DNA of 45,166 nucleotides from assembly GCA_002774185.1 (NCBI GenBank), contig PEZG01000057.1, forward strand, positions 1-45,166. The letters run 5' to 3'. The notes below the pieces were generated by a model, which searched no databases, was not told the DNA's origin, and saw only the letters and a list, made by a program, of their open reading frames with translations. The DNA comes from Candidatus Roizmanbacteria bacterium CG09_land_8_20_14_0_10_41_9. GTDB lineage: Bacteria > Patescibacteriota > Microgenomatia > UBA1406 > GWC2-37-13. The position numbers and the translations under genes are program-made. Of the stretch, positions 40,254 to 45,166 are shown piece by piece (positions within the stretch are counted from its first letter, which is position 1; the number at the start of each line of letters is the position of its first letter).

Positions 40254-41275
40254 CTTAGGTTTCCTCCAATAGATGAAATGAACAGGGACAGATTCTGCTT
40301 AAAGAATTCTACTGACGGGTTTTTTTTAAGAACGCTATAGGGATTGATAACTGAGGTAGGGATTCCGATGGAGTTTTCGACCAGTTTTGCTAATGAGGGA
40401 AATCGAAAGGAGTCATTCAGTAAAAGAATTGTTCCTATGTTCATTTGAAATCTCTGGGCAATCACGTTGATGAACCGTTTGACTTCGCTCCCAAATTCTT
40501 TCACTACCGGTTCGACATTTGACTCTATGGGCAAACTGGATTGTTGACCGGCTTGATGGGATTTGAGGGCCTCGGCGGCTTGAGTCTGAGTAAGGTTTAG
40601 ATTTAAGGCAGTCTCCTTTAAAAAAATGTAGAATCCCGTGTTAAAATTCCTCGTTTGGGTAATGAGATGAAACCGCGGATCAAAAAAATACAATGAGGTT
40701 GTATTTAGACTGAGATTCACTAAGAGTATTCCGGACGCGCTTTGAACATTGCTGAATATATCAACCGCAAAGCGTGAACATGCGCTTAATTCATTCTCAA
40801 TGGATTCGGGGATTAATCCAGCCAGTTCTACGGTCTTTTGAATTTTTTCTATGAGTTTTTTTGAGGACGCGATCATCAACACGAGAAGTTTGTTTTCTTT
40901 CGCACTCTCACTTAAAATCTCAACGTCAATGTTTACTTCATCAATCGGCATCGGAATGAACTGGTCGGCTTGATACTTTATTGCCGAGATGAGTTCCTTT
41001 TCGTTTAACTTCGGCATGTCAAGCACTTGGGAATAGGAATAGGTATCCGGGATTACGACATTTACATTTTTCTTTGCGATCTTAAGGGTTCCAAGGAGCT
41101 TTTGGATGATGGTGGCGTGATCTCCGATAACTTTTTCCGTGTCCGCACTGTAAAAGGCAGGGCTCACTTCGGCAAACCCCAAGGATGAAACGTCAATCAG
41201 GGATCCGTCCTTTTTCGCATCCGCCACTTTGATAAAACTTTCTCCAAAATCCACACAAAATAACGTATCTGCCAT
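40250..41275 (-). CDS. pilM: PilM-like actin-fold type IV pilus protein
   Basis: 341 residues. MADTLFCVDFGESFIKVADAKKDG at the N-terminus is the phosphate 1 region of PilM; then KYQADQFIPMPIDEVNIDVEIL, a typical PilM stretch, and an actin-like C-terminal part with ILLVNLSLNTTSLYFFD. It binds PilN in the cytoplasm. The canonical glycine-rich ATP motifs are weak, as often in PilM. Its own leaderless-type promoter makes it the head of a pilM-N-O unit. Confidence 0.88.
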   Translation of the reverse strand: MADTLFCVDFGESFIKVADAKKDGSLIDVSSLGFAEVSPAFYSADTEKVIGDHATIIQKLLGTLKIAKKNVNVVIPDTYSYSQVLDMPKLNEKELISAIKYQADQFIPMPIDEVNIDVEILSESAKENKLLVLMIASSKKLIEKIQKTVELAGLIPESIENELSACSRFAVDIFSNVQSASGILLVNLSLNTTSLYFFDPRFHLITQTRNFNTGFYIFLKETALNLNLTQTQAAEALKSHQAGQQSSLPIESNVEPVVKEFGSEVKRFINVIAQRFQMNIGTILLLNDSFRFPSLAKLVENSIGIPTSVINPYSVLKKNPSVEFFKQNLSLFISSIGGNLR

Positions 41276-41281
41276 ATAGTT

Positions 41282-41310
41282 AGTATCAAGAAAAATGAGA
41301 AATAAGTCAA
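41282..41310 (-). promoter_or_regulatory. Promoter for pilM (leaderless type)
   Basis: TTGACT, 17 bases, GATACT on the minus strand, then exactly 6 bases to the ATG at 41275. Confidence 0.7.
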
Positions 41311-41328
41311 GAGAAAATTGCGGAAAGG

Positions 41329-41886
41329 TTAGTTCCTTAGCTTTATGCTGGTTTGGTAATGAAGCACAGCGGTAGTTTCTTCAACGCGAGTTGATGCGGT
41401 ATTATAATCCACACCAAAGGCAATAGTTACGAGTGCCGGAGTTCCGATGTTATTGCGTGTACACGAAATTACAAAGTCCGAAATGCGTACGTTCGACGTC
41501 GTCAATTCTCGGGTAGACGTTAATTTTGATGACTCGGAAGCGATTTTGTCGCTCAAGATATAGAATCGGAATTCGTTTCCGGATTTATCCTTGAAATAAA
41601 AATTCGTTCCACTGGAACTTTGGTATGATGAACCGGTTGCGGCACACCGTTCGTTTGAAAAGGTGGGAGCACTATAGGTTTGGAAAATATTTTTTGCTTC
41701 ACTTCGAATGATAGTTTCCATGACATTCAATACATAATCCCCCTGTCTTTTTACCTCAGATAGCCGCTGTATTTTCACCTGTTGGTTGGCAACCCCAAAA
41801 AAAATAGCAAAAAGCACCGGAAGAGATACTCCAATAACTCCCATCACAACGACAAGTTCAATAAAAGAGAATCCTTTTTTATTCAT
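41329..41886 (-). CDS. Pseudopilin, PilW/GspJ-like
   Basis: 185 residues. MNKKG then FSFIELVVVMGVIGVSLPVLFAIFFG: a class III signal with G before F and glutamate at +5. The long soluble domain with QRLSEVKRQGDYVLNVMETIIRSEAKN fits the larger minor pseudopilins. The ATG at 41886 overlaps the stop of the upstream gene (ATGA); another ATG lies 6 bases before it. Confidence 0.85.
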   Translation of the reverse strand: MNKKGFSFIELVVVMGVIGVSLPVLFAIFFGVANQQVKIQRLSEVKRQGDYVLNVMETIIRSEAKNIFQTYSAPTFSNERCAATGSSYQSSSGTNFYFKDKSGNEFRFYILSDKIASESSKLTSTRELTTSNVRISDFVISCTRNNIGTPALVTIAFGVDYNTASTRVEETTAVLHYQTSIKLRN

Positions 41887-42332
41887 TCCCATACGGAAAA
41901 GACCGTGTTAATTGGTATTGAGTACGTGTTTCCATATTCGCGCCACTGAACAGTGACTGCAATTTTCATTTGATCGGATCCATACTGCTGAAGAACGGCC
42001 CAGCGGCGAAAAATACCATCTAAAGTATAACTTGTACCGCAGTCGTTTGAGAAATTCCAGTTAAGTCCTTCATTGAAACAATAGCTCACGGATGAAGGTT
42101 CAGTGGGAACTCTATTGTAAAAAGTTTTCCAATCAACTTCTTTTTCGGACTTCAACCACTCAAGAAGTTCCTCAGCATATCGGGTTCCCAGTATTTTATG
42201 CTGGTTGACCTCATTGTTCCGGATGGATGTAATCGTCATTGATGCGGCGATCACGAAAAATACAGAGAGAATAGAGACAAATATCAACACTTCCACGAGC
42301 GAAAACGATTTGGTCTCAAGTTTACCCATCAT
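41883..42332 (-). CDS. Pseudopilin, PilV/GspI-like
   Basis: 149 residues. MMGKLETKS then FSLVEVLIFVSILSVFFVIAASMTI: prepilin helix with glutamate at +5 but serine instead of glycine before the cleavage phenylalanine. A soluble domain with WRFYNRV/W-rich segments and one cysteine pair follows. Fifth of six pseudopilins in a row. Confidence 0.8.
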   Translation of the reverse strand: MMGKLETKSFSLVEVLIFVSILSVFFVIAASMTITSIRNNEVNQHKILGTRYAEELLEWLKSEKEVDWKTFYNRVPTEPSSVSYCFNEGLNWNFSNDCGTSYTLDGIFRRWAVLQQYGSDQMKIAVTVQWREYGNTYSIPINTVFSVWE

Positions 42333-42367
42333 ATACAGTATACATTTTTATAGTCAGAAGCAAAAGG

Positions 42368-42976
42368 TCAGCACCCAGAAGTGTAAGAGGTTCCTTTGGT
42401 AATGATACCGGCCGGAGAAACCGTGATATCAATGCATTTGCTCGAAGATGTATTCTTAACTTTTACGGTAATATCTCCGGCGCTATTGGTGCCGGTCGAG
42501 AGTTTGTAAAATGGGATGGCCGTTGCCGACTCGACAGTTATATTCCGATCGGCTGGAATAGAATACGTATATATGGTAGTTTCACCACCCGAACAGACGA
42601 GGCTCATCCTGTATTGAGAGGCGTTAATCACGGTTACCTTATAACTGATAAAATCTCCGCTGCAGGTTTGGGAAAGATTGACATCTGCCGCAGATGACTT
42701 TTTTTTGGCCAACTCTAATACATCATTGACTTTTCGCGCCTCTGCTTCCAGCTTAATGTCTTCGTTGTAGCTATTGTAGTATGCAAGCGAAAGACCGGAG
42801 AAAAGCGCAATGATCGTGATGACGATGAGAAGTTCAATGAATGTAAAACCTGTAAATCGCGAAAACGATTTTGTTGCTTCGGCTTCACCCCTCGGCCTGC
42901 CTGCCGGCAAGGCAGGGAGAACCCAAGCCATTCGCACAAAATGTTTTCGCAATTTAGAAAAAAATGAGCGTGTCAT
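42368..42976 (-). CDS. Pseudopilin, GspH-like, with a repeat-derived N-terminal extension
   Basis: 202 residues from the ATG at 42976, which overlaps the upstream stop (ATGA). The prepilin motif FTG then FTFIELLIVITIIALFSGLSLAYYNSY begins only at about residue 45, an unusually long leader. About 19 leader residues (AWVLPALPAGRPRGEAEAT) come from a GC-rich palindromic DNA insert. The mature part has EARKVNDVLELAKKKSSAAD, typical of GspH/FimT, and two cysteines near the C-terminus. The prepilin peptidase could still cleave, since length of the leader varies. Confidence 0.8.
   Translation of the reverse strand: MTRSFFSKLRKHFVRMAWVLPALPAGRPRGEAEATKSFSRFTGFTFIELLIVITIIALFSGLSLAYYNSYNEDIKLEAEARKVNDVLELAKKKSSAADVNLSQTCSGDFISYKVTVINASQYRMSLVCSGGETTIYTYSIPADRNITVESATAIPFYKLSTGTNSAGDITVKVKNTSSSKCIDITVSPAGIITKGTSYTSGC
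42876..42929. repeat. GC-rich palindromic repeat inserted in a pseudopilin gene
   Basis: Centre CCTGCCTGCCGGCAAGGCAGG (42896-42916) in a GC-rich segment unlike the surrounding gene. It is in frame and adds about 18 residues to the signal peptide region. Related to the palindrome at 21951-21971. Confidence 0.65.
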
Positions 42977-43371
42977 TGTCCGTACGGTCCAACGCAATAA
43001 TTGCACGTAGCTCCGGTACAACTGACTCCGCATCCACCTGCGGTCGACGACTCAAGGTATGCGCCCAGCGTATAATCGGAAGAGCTTCCCGTGTAATAAT
43101 ACGTGTAGGTTGGGCTACGGGGGTCTGCCGGAACGCTCTGCAAATATTTTGGAGATCCAGTAAGTAATGATAATGCTGCCGGGTAGGAACCGTTGTTGCT
43201 GCGATACATTTCCAGGGCACCTCTGATATTTTCCAAATCCGCCTTTCTTCTGCCGTCGCGGGATTGTTTCATTAGCTGAGAATAAGTAGCTACCCCTCCT
43301 GCAATTAATAGCGCAATGATGCTGATAACTACGATGAGCTCAAGAAGCGTGTATCCCCTATTATTTATCAT
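42973..43371 (-). CDS. Type IV pilin-like protein, GspG type
   Basis: 132 residues. MINNRG then YTLLELIVVISIIALLIAGGVATYSQL, tyrosine at +1 after the cleavage glycine and glutamate at +5. DGRRKADLENIRGALEMYRSNNGSYP is the major-pseudopilin (GspG-like) repeat of charged helix and SYP motif. Four cysteines near the end, as in the neighbouring copies. Its stop overlaps the next gene by ATGA. Confidence 0.88.
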   Translation of the reverse strand: MINNRGYTLLELIVVISIIALLIAGGVATYSQLMKQSRDGRRKADLENIRGALEMYRSNNGSYPAALSLLTGSPKYLQSVPADPRSPTYTYYYTGSSSDYTLGAYLESSTAGGCGVSCTGATCNYCVGPYGQ

Positions 43372-43391
43372 AAATGATTCTAACTCATAAC

Positions 43392-43778
43392 TTACTGCTG
43401 GTTTGAAACCGAAAAGGTTACTCCTGCTCCAGCTGATTCCAATGGGACAGAAAGCGTGAATGTGTTTGTCGTCCAGGATACCGAGAATACATTTGATGCC
43501 GGGTCAGTAATCGTGAACGTACCAATTCCAGTTACTGGACAGATTGCACTTATGGTTCTGGTTCCTGTGCCGGTTACGTTAGGGTATGAGAAATTGTTTG
43601 CCGTATAACACTGCTCCATCATTTTTTGCATATCTTGAAGATCGGTTTTTCTCTTTGAATCGCGGGCCCTTTTTTGGACAGACGAAAAAGCGACCATACC
43701 CAGACTAATGAGTATAGCCAGTAGTCCAATGACGACAAGAAGCTCCAAAAGCGTAAATGATTTCTTAAATCGGTTCAT
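43392..43778 (-). CDS. Type IV pilin-like protein
   Basis: 128 residues from the ATG at 43778, just 2 bases after the upstream stop. MNRFKKS then FTLLELLVVIGLLAILISLGMVAF: serine instead of glycine before phenylalanine. RARDSKRKTDLQDMQKMMEQCYTANNFSYP follows the GspG-like pattern. The beta-rich C-terminal part contains no cysteine pair like its neighbours. Confidence 0.85.
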   Translation of the reverse strand: MNRFKKSFTLLELLVVIGLLAILISLGMVAFSSVQKRARDSKRKTDLQDMQKMMEQCYTANNFSYPNVTGTGTRTISAICPVTGIGTFTITDPASNVFSVSWTTNTFTLSVPLESAGAGVTFSVSNQQ

Positions 43779-43780
43779 AT

Positions 43781-44257
43781 TCAAGGTTGGGTAACTACGT
43801 AACACCAGTTAGTTGTCGAACAAGCTCCACCGGTACATGTCGTGCAGGACGCGACACCGTCCAGATCAGCGGTGTTTTCGAGACAGGCGCAGAGAGTATA
43901 GGTTAATATATCTGCTCCCAATGTATATTTATAACTTTTACCCGGAGAGGGATCACCCGGCATTTTATTCATATATACGGATCCTGTGCACAAAGCACCA
44001 CTGGACCAGCAGGCACCAGCTGCTGGAAGTGAGTCCGTGGCCGGATAGGTGATCGGCGATTGGTTATCCTTGTACAATTCCAGAGCTTTCTGGATTTGCC
44101 TCAGGTCGGATTTCCTTTGGGAATCCCGCGCCCGTTCGCGGGTGGACATGTAGTTTGGAAGAAGGAGAGCCGAGAGAGAAGAGATAATCGCAATAACAAC
44201 CAAAAGCTCGATGAGGGTGAAACCAGCGCAAGAATTTTTTTTTAATATTGCCTCCAT
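43781..44257 (-). CDS. Type IV pilin-like protein, GspG type
   Basis: 158 residues from the ATG at 44257. MEAILKKNSCAG then FTLIELLVVIAIISSLSALLLPNYM, a canonical prepilin motif. RARDSQRKSDLRQIQKALELYKDNQ follows, then a cysteine-rich end (CACLE, CTTCTGGACS) with about eight cysteines. First of six pseudopilins; the AT-rich repeat just upstream contains TTGCAA, 17 bases, TAAACT, a possible promoter with a leader of about 4 bases. Confidence 0.87.
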   Translation of the reverse strand: MEAILKKNSCAGFTLIELLVVIAIISSLSALLLPNYMSTRERARDSQRKSDLRQIQKALELYKDNQSPITYPATDSLPAAGACWSSGALCTGSVYMNKMPGDPSPGKSYKYTLGADILTYTLCACLENTADLDGVASCTTCTGGACSTTNWCYVVTQP

Positions 44258-44371
44258 ATAAATTAAAAGTTTAAAATTCAAAATTAAAAATTGCAATTGA
44301 AAATTTAAAATTAAAAACTTTCAACTTTGAACCGAAACTTTGTACTTTGAACTTTGAATTTTTAACTTGAT
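44258..44371. repeat. AT-rich word repeat, copy B
   Basis: AAAGTTTAAAATTCAAAATT and AACTTTCAACTTTGAACC / TGAATTTTTAACTTG blocks in inverted order between the delta'-like gene and the first pseudopilin. It overlaps the last codons of the delta'-like gene and supplies the candidate promoter for the pseudopilin genes. Confidence 0.6.
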
Positions 44372-45012
44372 TTCATGCTATATTTTTTTTTAATCAAAAT
44401 CAAGAGGTTATCAACGGCAAGTTGTGCGTTAATGTTATTGTTTTCCATGAGACGCTTTAGACGAATGATCTCTCTGAGGATGCCGCCGCTTCTTTCATCT
44501 TTTGCAAGTCGATTCCTAAAAAAGAGAATAAGTTGTATAAGGATGGCTGAAGCATCAGTCTTTGAAGTCGTGGTAAACGGCTGTCTCCCAAGAATGGAAA
44601 GGTCCGGATTTGTCACAAACTTCGTCAGAACTTTTTCTATTTCTCCATCCAGTTTAACGTCCTGGGATTTTGCAAGATGCAAGATTTTCGCGCGTGAGAC
44701 GATGGTCGGAAGAAGCGAATGGACGGTTAAAACGCATAAGATGAATTGGACGTTCTCAGGAGCTTCTTCCAACGTTTTTAGAAAGGCGTTTTGGGCTTCC
44801 AGCGAAGATAGGTGAAAATCCTCGAATACATAAGTCCGCCTGAACGGTTGGTAAATAGCAACCTCCTTAATCACCTCTTTGATTTGATCGAGGGAAAATT
44901 CCTCCTTTTTTCTCTGGATCCGCATCATCCTCTGTCCTTGGGTATTTTGGAGTGAATCCAAATACGATTCTAGAGCGGTTTTCTCATCCGTTACAACAAT
45001 TAGAGGGATCAT
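44362..45012 (-). CDS. holB: DNA polymerase III delta'-like subunit
   Basis: 216 residues from the ATG at 45012; a TTG frame extension to 45033 is less likely. Shows EAQNAFLKTLEEAPENVQFILCV (the LLKxLEEPP-type helix) and LPTIVSRAK (the SRC-like motif), typical of clamp-loader delta' proteins. The N-terminal ATP-binding part is reduced and has no Walker A. It would pair with DnaX (3620-4669). Divergent from the pilB-like gene. Confidence 0.8.
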   Translation of the reverse strand: MIPLIVVTDEKTALESYLDSLQNTQGQRMMRIQRKKEEFSLDQIKEVIKEVAIYQPFRRTYVFEDFHLSSLEAQNAFLKTLEEAPENVQFILCVLTVHSLLPTIVSRAKILHLAKSQDVKLDGEIEKVLTKFVTNPDLSILGRQPFTTTSKTDASAILIQLILFFRNRLAKDERSGGILREIIRLKRLMENNNINAQLAVDNLLILIKKKYSMKSS

Positions 45013-45019
45013 GTGATAT

Positions 45020-45048
45020 TTGCATTTTAACAAAAAAAACTATATAGT
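45020..45048 (+). promoter_or_regulatory. Promoter for the pilB-like gene (leaderless type)
   Basis: TTGCAT, 17 bases, TATAGT, then exactly 6 bases to the ATG at 45055. Confidence 0.65.
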
Positions 45049-45054
45049 GAAAAT

Positions 45055-45166
45055 ATGAATCTCTCCACAAAACAATTGTTAGGACAACTCATAAAAAACA
45101 ATATCATTACCCAAGAAGAGGCAGAGAAATATGAGGTAAATAGTCTTCAAAAAAACCTTCCTATTT
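45055..45166 (+). CDS. PilB/GspE-like pilus ATPase, N-terminal fragment
   Basis: 37 codons, cut by the window end: MNLSTKQLLGQLIKNNIITQ, then EEAEKYEVNSLQKNLPI. This resembles the N-terminal GspE/PilB domain (a helix-rich LGxxLxxxGxIt...E segment) that precedes the motor ATPase. The pilus genes on the other strand support this. Not enough sequence for certainty. Confidence 0.55.
   Translation, partial: MNLSTKQLLGQLIKNNIITQEEAEKYEVNSLQKNLPI

Overview
The window looks like a chromosomal piece of a Candidate Phyla Radiation (Patescibacteria) bacterium, most likely Microgenomates (OP11). The reasons are a compact, overlapping gene layout at moderate to low GC; short versions of core proteins (EF-Ts, DnaX); a divergent 16S rRNA gene that departs from the 515F and 806R primer sites and is not linked to 23S; a large type IV pilus locus rich in pseudopilins; a mevalonate-kinase-type gene; and small GC-rich palindromes scattered through and inside genes. 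The group assignment is inference from these traits; no tree could be built.

Layout. 134-2424 (+): RNase J-like nuclease and RecR. 2434-9641 (-): a long housekeeping operon read rpsB-tsf-frr-rseP-CMP kinase-DHH-like-rpsU-ybeY-dnaX-ybaB-prs. 9642-11815: an AT-rich accessory island with a decapitated NAD-epimerase cut by an IS1595-family element. 11816-16536 (-): galU, an Ig-like surface protein, a DNPH1-like/thymidylate kinase fusion and a membrane-anchored double-AAA+ Clp-like protein. 16768-21558: an ATP-grasp ligase (+), then dut, an EamA transporter, an HD hydrolase, an MTH1-like Nudix enzyme and mevalonate kinase (-). 21559-22241: repeats, tRNA-Val and a nested tRNA-Ile arrangement. 22242-24717 (+): a soluble PRC/MgtE_N/CBS protein with an Nramp-like carrier. 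24858-26370 (-): solitary 16S rRNA gene with its own processing stem, promoter and boxA. 26508-35087: MreB and large membrane enzymes (O-antigen-ligase-like, YfhO-like, DUF2723-like) interleaved with two pilin genes, a plausible surface or pilin glycosylation region. 35136-37092: a second IS1595-family element and a Panacea (DUF4065) toxin-antitoxin-like operon damaged by an in-frame TGA and by the IS. 37439-38903 (+): rpmF-nusB-rnc-rpsP. 38900-45012 (-): pilO, pilN, pilM, six pseudopilins and a DNA polymerase III delta'-like gene; the window ends in the start of a pilB-like gene (+).

The most striking system-level signal is regulatory. Twelve genes have a good sigma70-type promoter whose -10 box lies only 6 to 10 bases before the start codon, predicting leaderless or nearly leaderless mRNAs, while operon-internal genes start by ATGA overlaps or, as in rpsU, by a true Shine-Dalgarno site. 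Other points of interest are the DNPH1-TMK fusion beside other nucleotide-pool cleaning enzymes (dUTPase, MTH1-like Nudix), the Mg-type sensor paired with an Nramp-like carrier that lacks the usual metal-binding methionine, compensated changes in the 16S 530 loop, a tRNA-Ile gene sitting inside the split anticodon arm of a second tRNA fragment, and palindromic repeats inserted in frame in protein-coding genes.
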